Shown here piece after piece: positions 1 through 5,294 of a DNA stretch of 5,294 nt (positions are counted from its first letter, which is position 1; each line of letters begins with the position of its first letter). The translations under genes were made by a program, and so were the position numbers. The notes under the pieces are model-generated. The model made no database searches and was not told the origin of the DNA. It worked only from the letters and a program-made list of their open reading frames with translations. Where the stretch lies: positions 1 through 5,294 of the forward strand of contig PCWF01000077.1 in NCBI GenBank assembly GCA_002796165.1, given 5' to 3'. This DNA is from Nitrospinae bacterium CG11_big_fil_rev_8_21_14_0_20_56_8 (GTDB lineage: Bacteria; Nitrospinota; Nitrospinia; Nitrospinales; VA-1).

Positions 1-1
1 C

Positions 2-415
2 CAGGAGACCCTTCGGGGAGTGTCGTGCCATAAAAACCTGTTGGGCAAAACCGTCAAATTGGAATCCGCGGGGGACATCCCTCAAAGCCGGATCAACGCC
101 ATCGACATCACCCGGGTTCTGCAAAATCTTCTGATCAATGCCGGGTTCGTCACACAGGATGGCGGTGAGATACGGGTTCAGGTCCAAAATCATCACAATA
201 ACATTCAGGTCAGCGTGAAGGATTTTGGAGCGGGGATTCCCGAGGAGATCCGCCCTTACCTTTTCAAGGAATCCATCACCACCAAGAAAGATGGCAACGG
301 ACTGGGCCTCCTCTCCTGCAAGATGATTGTTGAGGAAAACCACCAGGGACGTTTCTGGTACGAGTCGGAGGTCGGAAAGGGAACCACCTTTTATTTCACC
401 CTTCCCCTGAATTAA
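2..415 (+). CDS. Histidine kinase ATPase domain, C-terminal part (5' partial)
   Basis: The reading frame is open to the window edge, so this is the last 137 residues of a longer gene. The GTG at 20 is internal, not a real start. What remains is a GHKL/HATPase_c domain, which would bind ATP and phosphorylate a histidine. Counting from the first full codon, the N-box is around residues 39-47 (NLLINAG), the G1 box is DFGAG at 74-78, and the G2 box is GNGLGL at 98-103 after a TTK-containing ATP lid. It aligns without gaps to residues 242-369 of the next gene, with 69 of 128 identical by eye. By analogy the missing N-terminus probably carries a sensor domain and H-box, perhaps also cyclic-nucleotide-binding, but this cannot be seen. 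The N-box reads NAGFVT where NAxEAT is more usual. The next gene starts 50 bases downstream, so the two may be co-transcribed. Confidence 0.85.
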   Translation, partial: QETLRGVSCHKNLLGKTVKLESAGDIPQSRINAIDITRVLQNLLINAGFVTQDGGEIRVQVQNHHNNIQVSVKDFGAGIPEEIRPYLFKESITTKKDGNGLGLLSCKMIVEENHQGRFWYESEVGKGTTFYFTLPLN

Positions 416-465
416 TATCGATATCCACTTGAGCCTGTTCAGGTAACCTTGTTTGCAAGCCCCCT

Positions 466-1575
466 ATGACCGCAGAGCAAAAATTCCAGTTTTTAAAGGA
501 AAACCCTCTGCTCCAGCACCTGGAAGACGATACGCTCCGCAAGCTCGCGGAAGAAGGCCGTGAGATTCCTCTTCCGGATGGAAAAACTCTGTTCCGCGAA
601 GGAAGCCTCGAAAAGGAAATTTACCTGATCCTTTCGGGAGCGCTCGCGGTGATCAAGGAAGTAAAACAGGTCGCCATCCTGAAGACGGGCGAAACGGTGG
701 GAGAAATGGCGCTGATTGAGGCCAAACCCCGTTCGGCCTCCGCCCGGGCGGTCGGTGATGCCGTACTCCTGGAATTCAAGGCCGAAGCCTTCCAGTCGTT
801 GTTCCTCTCCGATGCGCAGGGTCTCAATTCCATTCTCAAATTGCTGTCCGCAAGAATCCGCAACGACCTGGAAACCATGATCGCCGACTATTCCCGGATG
901 AAATTTTTCCTGCACGACATCAAGGGAATCCTGATCCCCATCGACCAGGCCCGGCGCCAAGCCCTTGTCCTCAACACCTTGGATCCGGGGAGATTCAAAG
1001 ACGACGGAGCGGCTGAGGAAATTGAGGCCGTCAAAACAGGCCTACAAAAGATCACCGGAGCGTCGGAAAACCTGAAAACCCTCATCGATCATTTTCTTAA
1101 CCAGACCCGGAAAATTCATCATCAGTACGTCAGGGTGCCCCAACTTCTTCTCCCGCTGGTAAACCGTGTCGTGGAAGATTTCGTTCCCCATCCTTTATTC
1201 AGGGGGAAAACCATCGATATCGAGTTGAAGGGCAAGGACCGGGAAGCGCTCCTGAACGAGATCGATATCCGGCGGGTGTTGAACAACCTGCTCATCAACG
1301 CCGGAGAGGCCACGACGGAAGGCGGATCGATCGTCGTTCACCTTCAACCCGGTCCACAATCCTACCAGGTCTCGGTTCGGGATAACGGGGAGGGAATCCC
1401 GGAGGAGATCCGGGAGTATTTGCTCAAGGCTTCCACCACGTCCAAGATGGAGGGCCACGGGCTCGGGCTACTCTCCTGCAAATACATCATTGAAGACCTT
1501 CATCATGGCAGGTTGTGGTTCGAATCGATTCCCGAGGGCGGAACCGTATTTCATTTTACCCTTCCGGAAGAATAG
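466..1575 (+). CDS. Cyclic-nucleotide-binding domain / histidine kinase fusion protein
   Basis: This 369-residue protein has no signal peptide or membrane segment and is probably cytoplasmic. Residues about 10-130 form a CRP/PKA-type cyclic-nucleotide-binding domain. Its phosphate-binding cassette is GEMALIEAKPRSASA at 79-93, with E80 and R89 in the PKA-like spacing that contacts the cyclic nucleotide. Residues about 135-220 look like a dimerisation/phosphotransfer helix pair, with H150 in HDIKG as the likely phospho-acceptor. Residues 242-369 are the ATPase: N-box NNLLINAGEAT from 273, G1 box DNGEG at 306-310, and G2 box GHGLGL at 330-335. The inferred role is cNMP-modulated autophosphorylation and signalling to a response regulator not in the window. 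The H-box lacks the usual proline after HDIKG, so kinase activity is likely but unproven. An in-frame TGA at 430 makes ATG 466 the only ATG option. No good Shine-Dalgarno precedes it, which suggests coupling to the upstream paralogue. Confidence 0.9.
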   Translation: MTAEQKFQFLKENPLLQHLEDDTLRKLAEEGREIPLPDGKTLFREGSLEKEIYLILSGALAVIKEVKQVAILKTGETVGEMALIEAKPRSASARAVGDAVLLEFKAEAFQSLFLSDAQGLNSILKLLSARIRNDLETMIADYSRMKFFLHDIKGILIPIDQARRQALVLNTLDPGRFKDDGAAEEIEAVKTGLQKITGASENLKTLIDHFLNQTRKIHHQYVRVPQLLLPLVNRVVEDFVPHPLFRGKTIDIELKGKDREALLNEIDIRRVLNNLLINAGEATTEGGSIVVHLQPGPQSYQVSVRDNGEGIPEEIREYLLKASTTSKMEGHGLGLLSCKYIIEDLHHGRLWFESIPEGGTVFHFTLPEE

Positions 1576-1585
1576 CTTGAGAGCA

Positions 1586-1673
1586 CCTCTAAAAATTCAC
1601 GATTTTCCAGGTCGCCCCTTCGCAAGCCCAGCATCCTCGAGAACCCGCTCGGGCGAACGGTAATTTTTAGAGG
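1586..1673. repeat. 88-base palindromic element with 12-bp terminal inverted repeats
   Basis: CCTCTAAAAATT (1586-1597) and AATTTTTAGAGG (1662-1673) are perfect reverse complements separated by 64 bases. A nested pair, TCGCCC (1612-1617) and GGGCGA (1651-1656), would extend the fold. The interior is GC-rich and includes a CTCGAG palindrome. It fills the gap between two convergent genes. It has no coding capacity and no obvious target-site duplication. The large loop argues against a classical Rho-independent terminator. A dispersed REP- or MITE-like repeat is the best guess, with a long-range transcript-end structure as the alternative. Confidence 0.55.
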
Positions 1674-1707
1674 CCCCCTTCACCCCGTACTCCCCTGAAA
1701 CAGAGGA

Positions 1708-3108
1708 TTAGAATTTGGCGTGCTTGGGGGTGCGCGGGAAAGGAATCACATCGCGGATATTTTCCATTCCGGTCACAAACTGAACCAACCGCTCGAATCC
1801 CAAACCGAAACCGGAGTGAGGCGCCGAACCATACCGCCGCAGGTCCAGGTACCAGGAATAATTTTCGGGCTTCAAGTCTTTTTTCTTCATCCGGTTTCCC
1901 AGGATCTCATAATCGTCTTCGCGCTGGCTTCCCCCGATGATCTCGCCGAGATGGGGAAGCAGGACGTCCATCGCCCGGACCGTTTCGCCTCCCTCGTTGA
2001 TTTTCATGTAAAACGGTTTGATCTCCTCGGGGTAGTTGTAAACGATGACCGGTTTCCTGAAATATTGCTCGCTGAGGTACCGTTCGTGTTCGGATTGCAG
2101 GTTGCATCCCCATTCGACGTTGTAGACAAATGGTTCGTTGGATTTATCCAGGATGTGAATGGCATCGGTGTAGGTGACGCGCTCGAACGTGCAATCCACG
2201 ATCTGCCGGTGATTCTCGATCAGGCCCTTGTAAATGCGCTGGTCGAAGAATTCCAGGTCCTCGGCGCAATGCTCCAGGGCGTCGCGGAAGAGGAACCGGA
2301 CAAACTCCTCCGCCAGGTCCATGTTGTCGTCCAGCTCGCAAAAGGCCATCTCCGGCTCCACCATCCAGAACTCGGCCAGGTGGCGGCTGGTGTTGGAATT
2401 CTCCGCGCGGAACGTCGGGCCGAACGTATAAATCTCGGAGAATGCCAGGGCGTAAACTTCCCCCTCAAGTTGACCGCTGACGGTGAGATGCGTTTTCTCG
2501 CCGAAAAAATCCTCCTCATAAATCACTTTGCCTTGGTTCATCGGGGGTTGGGCGAGATCGAGCGTGGTGACCTGGAACATTTCCCCCGCCCCCTCGCAAT
2601 CGCTGGTGGTGATGATGGGGGTGTGCAGATAGATGAACCCGCGGTCCTGAAAAAACCGGTGGATGGAGTAGGCAAGCCGGTTGCGCACCCGCATGACGGC
2701 CCCAAAGGTGTTGGTGCGCGGCCGCAGATGGGCGATCTCTCGTAAAAACTCGAAGGAGTGGCGTTTTTTCTGTAGCGGATATTTCTCCCGGTCGGCGGTC
2801 CCGTACACCCGCAAATGCTCCACCTGGACCTCCATCGCCTGACCGGATCCCTGGGATCGCACCAGCCGCCCCTCCACCGCCACACAGCTTCCAGTCGTCA
2901 GCTTATCGTCGTTCTCCAGAAAGCAGGGATCGGAATGATTCAGGATCACCTGGATATTTTTCATGCAGGACCCGTCGTTGATCTCCAGGAACGAGAATCC
3001 GCCTTTCGAGTCGCGCCGGGTCCGCACCCATCCCTTGAGAAGCACATGGCTCTTTTCTTCGGAGGAACTTAACAGCTTTTTGACTTTGCTTCGTTTAGTG
3101 TGGGTCAT
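1708..3108 (-). CDS. asnS: Asparaginyl-tRNA synthetase
   Basis: This cytoplasmic class IIb aminoacyl-tRNA synthetase activates asparagine with ATP and charges tRNA-Asn. At 466 residues it has the same length as the E. coli enzyme and is complete. An N-terminal OB-fold anticodon-binding domain spans about 22-102 (GWVRTRRDSKGGFSFLEINDG). The catalytic domain follows, with motif 1 near residues 140-172 and motif 2 at about 229-256 (FGPTFRAENSNTSRHLAEF). Motif 3 is GFGLGFERLVQF at 433-444, and the typical tail is DVIPFPRTPKHAKF. The AENSNTSRHLAEFW string in motif 2 separates it from aspartyl- and lysyl-tRNA synthetases. ATG at 3106-3108 is preceded by a weak GGAA Shine-Dalgarno (complement of 3116-3119, 7-base spacing). 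It is monocistronic here, convergent with the kinase gene and divergent from yggT. Its promoter is not clear. Its presence implies direct Asn-tRNA charging rather than sole reliance on transamidation. Confidence 0.98.
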   Translation of the reverse strand: MTHTKRSKVKKLLSSSEEKSHVLLKGWVRTRRDSKGGFSFLEINDGSCMKNIQVILNHSDPCFLENDDKLTTGSCVAVEGRLVRSQGSGQAMEVQVEHLRVYGTADREKYPLQKKRHSFEFLREIAHLRPRTNTFGAVMRVRNRLAYSIHRFFQDRGFIYLHTPIITTSDCEGAGEMFQVTTLDLAQPPMNQGKVIYEEDFFGEKTHLTVSGQLEGEVYALAFSEIYTFGPTFRAENSNTSRHLAEFWMVEPEMAFCELDDNMDLAEEFVRFLFRDALEHCAEDLEFFDQRIYKGLIENHRQIVDCTFERVTYTDAIHILDKSNEPFVYNVEWGCNLQSEHERYLSEQYFRKPVIVYNYPEEIKPFYMKINEGGETVRAMDVLLPHLGEIIGGSQREDDYEILGNRMKKKDLKPENYSWYLDLRRYGSAPHSGFGLGFERLVQFVTGMENIRDVIPFPRTPKHAKF

Positions 3109-3157
3109 AAACGTATTCCGATTGTTTTATCACGGGCGCCCGCTGTCGCCGCCTGCT

Positions 3158-3181
3158 CCGATTCCCCAAAGGGGGAACCGG
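3158..3181 (-). other. Inverted repeat upstream of asnS (possible leader hairpin)
   Basis: CCGATTCCCC (3158-3167) and GGGGAACCGG (3172-3181) form a 10-bp stem around a 4-base loop. The one mismatch becomes a G-U pair when read as minus-strand RNA, so the stem would be fully paired in an asnS leader. It lies 50-73 bases upstream of the asnS ATG and 20 bases before the rightward -35 box. No T-run follows it on the minus strand, and no T-box consensus is visible. It could be an RNA hairpin or a protein-binding site. Its function is unknown. Confidence 0.45.
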
Positions 3182-3200
3182 TTCTTTCCGTTACCCGGCA

Positions 3201-3229
3201 TTGACAACCCGGGGGAATTTAGATATTTT
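3201..3229 (+). promoter_or_regulatory. Sigma70-type promoter of the yggT-divIVA-yggU-mtnA operon
   Basis: A perfect -35 box TTGACA (3201-3206) is followed after exactly 17 bases by TATTTT (3224-3229), which matches the -10 consensus at four of six positions in an AT-rich stretch. The predicted transcript starts near 3236, giving a leader of about 90 bases before the yggT GTG. It is the best-matching promoter I saw in the window and faces the only operon on that side. Confidence 0.7.
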
Positions 3230-3246
3230 AAAATCAAGACAATAGC

Positions 3247-3294
3247 GGATTTCCATTTATCCTGATTTTTCATTGGTTTCCGGGAAATCCCGGA
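3247..3294 (+). promoter_or_regulatory. Inverted repeats in the yggT leader, possible alternative stems
   Basis: TCCGGGA (3279-3285) and TCCCGGA (3288-3294) make a compact hairpin whose RNA form would have a 6-bp stem and an AAAU loop. GGATTTCC (3247-3254) is also a perfect complement of GGAAATCC (3283-3290), which overlaps that hairpin, so the two pairings exclude each other. Both lie inside the predicted leader of the operon. No known riboswitch consensus is recognised. Chance pairing is possible at this length. Confidence 0.35.
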
Positions 3295-3325
3295 TTCTTC
3301 CCGAACCCTTTCCGATCACCGACTC

Positions 3326-3625
3326 GTGTTTGTCCTGGGAAATTTATTAGCGGCGTTGGCCCAAGTGCTGAATGTGGTGCTCCACATCTACATGTGGATT
3401 ATCATCATCCGCGCCCTGTTATCGTGGGTCAACCCCGACCCTTACAATCCCATCGTCCAGTTTCTTTACAATATCACAGAACCGGTTCTGCATCGAGTCC
3501 GGGAAATGTTGCCCATGTCCGGCATGGGAATCGATTTTTCACCCATCGTGGTGTTGCTGGTCATCATGTTTCTTCAGGCTTTTCTGGTACAATCGATCGG
3601 TGATCTCTCCATGCAGTTGAGATAA
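3326..3625 (+). CDS. yggT: YggT/YlmG family membrane protein
   Basis: This small integral membrane protein has 99 residues. A hydrophobic segment at about 5-33 and another at about 71-90 flank the family signature RALLSWVNPDPYNPIVQFLYNITEPVL (29-55), which is followed by a basic stretch (HRVREMLP) and GIDFSPIVVLLVIMFLQ. It is the single-repeat form, like Gram-positive YlmG and plastid Ycf19-type proteins. E. coli YggT is about twice as long. The family is linked to envelope organisation and cell division, partly through its genomic neighbours, but the biochemical role is not settled. The start is GTG at 3326: the encoded MFVLGNLLAALAQVL fits the usual family N-terminus, although no clear Shine-Dalgarno is present. 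It is the first gene of the operon, and divIVA begins 8 bases after its stop. Confidence 0.93.
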   Translation: MFVLGNLLAALAQVLNVVLHIYMWIIIIRALLSWVNPDPYNPIVQFLYNITEPVLHRVREMLPMSGMGIDFSPIVVLLVIMFLQAFLVQSIGDLSMQLR

Positions 3626-3633
3626 CCACGGCC

Positions 3634-4161
3634 ATGAAACTCAATCATCTCGACATTCTGGAACAATGTTTCCGCGAAAAATTCCGCGGATACAGCAAGA
3701 ACGAGGTGGACAACTTCCTTCACCTCGTCGCCGACGATTTCAAGGAATTGGAAGAGGACCTGCGCCAGCTCAAACGCAAGAGTGAAAGAAGCGACAAACT
3801 GGCCCATCAGATCCAGGAGATCCGGAAGGAATTGGAGGAGAAGAACCGAATCATCGCCGAACTGGAGAAGGCGCCCCGAAACGGCAATGGGGTATTCGGT
3901 AATCTCACTCCGGACATGCTCAAGGAAAAAGCCAAGCGGATGGTCCAGGTGGCCAAGGAAAAAGCCGAACTGCACCGGAGAAAAGCGGACCAGGAACTGG
4001 AGCAAATTCGGGCGGAAATTGAGCGCCTTCACGCCGAAAAGAAAAATCTCATGGAACTGATCAAGTCCACCGCTCAAAACCACATGGACTCCATAACCCG
4101 TCCCAACCCCGAAGTGTCCCGTCCGGCTCATGCCGCCGAATCTAAAAGTAAAAATCCTTGA
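3634..4161 (+). CDS. divIVA: DivIVA domain-containing coiled-coil protein
   Basis: This 175-residue cytoplasmic protein is predicted to bind curved membrane and scaffold polar or septal processes. The N-terminal DivIVA lipid-binding domain is clear, with FRGYSKNEVDNFL at 17-29. F17 and R18 fall at the same positions as the membrane-inserting Phe-Arg of B. subtilis DivIVA. Residues about 30-80 are a highly charged coiled coil. A Gly/Asn/Pro-rich linker (81-93) follows, then a second coiled coil (about 94-148) and a polar, probably disordered tail. The ATG start is supported by the MKLNHLDI N-terminus, which resembles the family pattern. No strong Shine-Dalgarno is present, so translation may be coupled to yggT, 8 bases upstream. 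The neighbours match the ylmG-divIVA arrangement of Gram-positive division clusters. Its exact partner here cannot be told from sequence, and it could instead act in envelope growth or secretion. Confidence 0.92.
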   Translation: MKLNHLDILEQCFREKFRGYSKNEVDNFLHLVADDFKELEEDLRQLKRKSERSDKLAHQIQEIRKELEEKNRIIAELEKAPRNGNGVFGNLTPDMLKEKAKRMVQVAKEKAELHRRKADQELEQIRAEIERLHAEKKNLMELIKSTAQNHMDSITRPNPEVSRPAHAAESKSKNP

Positions 4162-4450
4162 GACCGGCATCCAGTTTTCCGCCGCGATCCAGCCCCGGGC
4201 CTCAAAGAACGAGATCGCCGGGTTAAAGGACGACGCGCTCAAGATACGCCTCACCTCCCCTCCGGTGGATGGAGAGGCGAACCGGGCCTGCATCAAGTTT
4301 CTCGCCAAGTGGCTGAAGGTCAGCCCTTCGCAGATCACCATCGTCACCGGGCAGACGGGCCGCCGCAAAATAATCCGCATTGACGGAATGAGCGGGGACG
4401 AATTTTTCGGCAAACTGGCCCCGATTCTCGGGGACCCACTTCCATCCTGA
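4130..4450 (+). CDS. yggU: DUF167 / YggU family protein
   Basis: This 106-residue soluble protein belongs to the DUF167 (YggU) family, which is widespread and has a known small alpha/beta fold but no established biochemical function. The signatures are QPRASKNEIAG at 21-31, LKIRLTSPPVDGEANRACIKFLAK at 37-60 and the GQTGRRK element at 74-80. E. coli YggU is of similar length (about 96 residues). The ATG at 4130 lies inside divIVA, giving a 32-base overlap. I saw no alternative start codon in the following codons before the conserved domain, so the overlap appears genuine and implies translational coupling. yggT and yggU genes are also neighbours in other bacteria, which supports a shared functional context. 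mtnA follows after 9 bases. Confidence 0.93.
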   Translation: MPPNLKVKILETGIQFSAAIQPRASKNEIAGLKDDALKIRLTSPPVDGEANRACIKFLAKWLKVSPSQITIVTGQTGRRKIIRIDGMSGDEFFGKLAPILGDPLPS

Positions 4451-4459
4451 AAGGAAAGC

Positions 4460-5294
4460 ATGATTCCTACCGTTGAATACGCCAATGGGTGCGTTCGGAT
4501 GATTGACCAGACCAAACTGCCCAACGAAACGGTTTTTGTGGACTGCCGGACGATCGAGGAGGTGGGCCGGGCCATCAAGACCATGATCATCCGGGGTGCG
4601 CCGGCCATCGGGGTCGCCGCGGCCATGGGAGTGAGCCTGGAAGCGCAGGCGATCGACGCAACGGATTTCGATTCGTTTTATTCCCGCCTGGAAAAGAAGT
4701 GCGATGAACTGGCCCGTTCCCGTCCCACCGCCGTGAATCTCGGATGGAGCATCGCCCGGATGAAGGCCGTGGCCCAGGCCAACCGCAACCTCCCCATCCC
4801 GGAACTCAAGGAGCGGCTCAGGCAGGAAGCGCTCGCGGTTTGCGAGGAAGACATCGCCGCGAACAAAGCCATGGGACGGTTCGGCCAGACCCTGTTCGAC
4901 AACGGGGATACGGTGCTGACCCATTGCAATGCGGGCGCCCTGGCCACCGCGGGCTACGGCACCGCCCTCGGCGTCATCCGCGCCGCCATCGAGTCGGGAA
5001 AAAAAATCCAGGTATTTGCCAATGAAACCCGGCCCTTCCTGCAGGGGGCTCGTCTCACCGTCTGGGAACTGATGGAGGACCAGATCCCCGTCAAGCTCAT
5101 CACCGACAACATGTGCGGGCATTTCATGAAAAAGAACCAGATCCAGCGCGTGGTGGTGGGCGCGGACCGGATCGCCGCGAACGGGGACGTGGCCAACAAG
5201 ATCGGCACTTACATGGTCGCCGTGCTGGCCCAGAGACACGGGATCCCCTTTTACGTGGCGGCCCCCATCTCCACACTCGACCTCACGCTTCCCA
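4460..5294 (+). CDS. mtnA: S-methyl-5-thioribose-1-phosphate isomerase (3' partial)
   Basis: The frame opens at ATG 4460, preceded by AAGGAAAG (4451-4458), and runs off the window after 278 codons; the family is usually about 345 residues. The cytoplasmic enzyme converts methylthioribose-1-phosphate to methylthioribulose-1-phosphate in methionine salvage from methylthioadenosine. It belongs to the eIF2B-like isomerase family. Visible signatures are RGAPAIG (45-51), NLGW (93-96), THCNAGALATAGYGTALG with catalytic C156 (154-171), NETRPFLQGARLT (188-200), DNM (216-218) and GADRIAANGDVANKIGT with catalytic D236 (234-250), then VAAPISTLDL. Both catalytic residues are present. The N-terminus (VRMIDQTKLP) is typical, which supports the start. 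It is the last visible gene of the yggT operon, and its link to envelope or division genes is probably transcriptional only. No other salvage gene is in view. Confidence 0.96.
   Translation, partial: MIPTVEYANGCVRMIDQTKLPNETVFVDCRTIEEVGRAIKTMIIRGAPAIGVAAAMGVSLEAQAIDATDFDSFYSRLEKKCDELARSRPTAVNLGWSIARMKAVAQANRNLPIPELKERLRQEALAVCEEDIAANKAMGRFGQTLFDNGDTVLTHCNAGALATAGYGTALGVIRAAIESGKKIQVFANETRPFLQGARLTVWELMEDQIPVKLITDNMCGHFMKKNQIQRVVVGADRIAANGDVANKIGTYMVAVLAQRHGIPFYVAAPISTLDLTLP

Noticed and set aside
415..424. ATATCGATAT palindrome after the first kinase gene
   Set aside because: It is short. Similar ATCGATATCC strings recur within gene 2 coding sequence, so it is probably chance.
493..960. 155-codon open frame on the minus strand inside the kinase gene
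   Set aside because: It is antisense to the cyclic-nucleotide-binding domain, has low-complexity content and no ribosome site.
1586..1673. Rho-independent terminator for the kinase operon or asnS
   Set aside because: The arms are separated by 64 bases, the stem is AT-rich and no T-run directly follows a compact GC hairpin. It is listed instead as a repeat element.
1720..2745. 341-codon open frame on the + strand
   Set aside because: It lies fully antisense to asnS, whose protein is unmistakable. The translation shows no recognisable domain and is explained by codon bias.
3124..3133. GTGATAAAAC on the minus strand as an extended -10 for asnS
   Set aside because: It would start the transcript only about 9 bases before the ATG and has no good -35 box, so it is too weak to list.
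3202..3207. TTGTCA on the minus strand as a -35 box for asnS
   Set aside because: No acceptable -10 hexamer lies 16-18 bases downstream. It is the complement of the rightward TTGACA box.
3574..4626. 350-codon open frame on the minus strand
   Set aside because: It is antisense to divIVA, yggU and the start of mtnA, all of which have clear family signatures. It spans several genes and has no recognisable content.
4223..5239. 338-codon open frame on the minus strand
   Set aside because: It is a shadow of yggU and mtnA. The + strand frame contains the MtnA catalytic motifs in order.

Overview
The window looks like ordinary chromosomal DNA from a free-living bacterium of moderately high GC content. 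The gene set is asnS, a short single-domain YggT/YlmG, a DivIVA-like protein, YggU and MtnA, plus soluble cyclic-nucleotide-binding histidine kinases. This mix fits a Gram-negative of the Nitrospinota or Desulfobacterota (delta-proteobacterial) type, but the placement is an inference with low confidence. There are no phage, plasmid, transposase, CRISPR, tRNA or rRNA features.

Left part (1-1575, + strand): two tandem paralogous signalling genes. The first is cut by the window start and only its ATPase end remains. The second is complete and joins an N-terminal cyclic-nucleotide-binding (CRP/PKA-type) domain to a histidine-kinase core. Aligned by eye without gaps, their last 128 residues are about 54% identical, so they arose by gene duplication.

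Middle (1576-3108): a 132-base convergent gap carries an 88-base element bounded by a perfect 12-bp inverted repeat. It is followed on the minus strand by asnS (asparaginyl-tRNA synthetase, 466 aa, complete).

Right part (3109-5294): a 217-base divergent region holds a good sigma70-type promoter facing right (TTGACA, 17 bases, TATTTT) and several inverted repeats. It leads into a tight + strand operon: yggT (ylmG-like membrane protein), divIVA-like coiled-coil protein, yggU (DUF167, overlapping divIVA by 32 bases) and mtnA (methylthioribose-1-phosphate isomerase, cut by the window end). The first three resemble the ylmG-divIVA neighbourhood linked to envelope growth and division. mtnA adds methionine salvage and is probably only co-transcribed.

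I did not find a clearly new biological system. The points most worth checking are the palindromic element at 1586-1673, the mutually exclusive stems in the yggT leader, and the duplicated cyclic-nucleotide-linked kinases with an atypical H-box.
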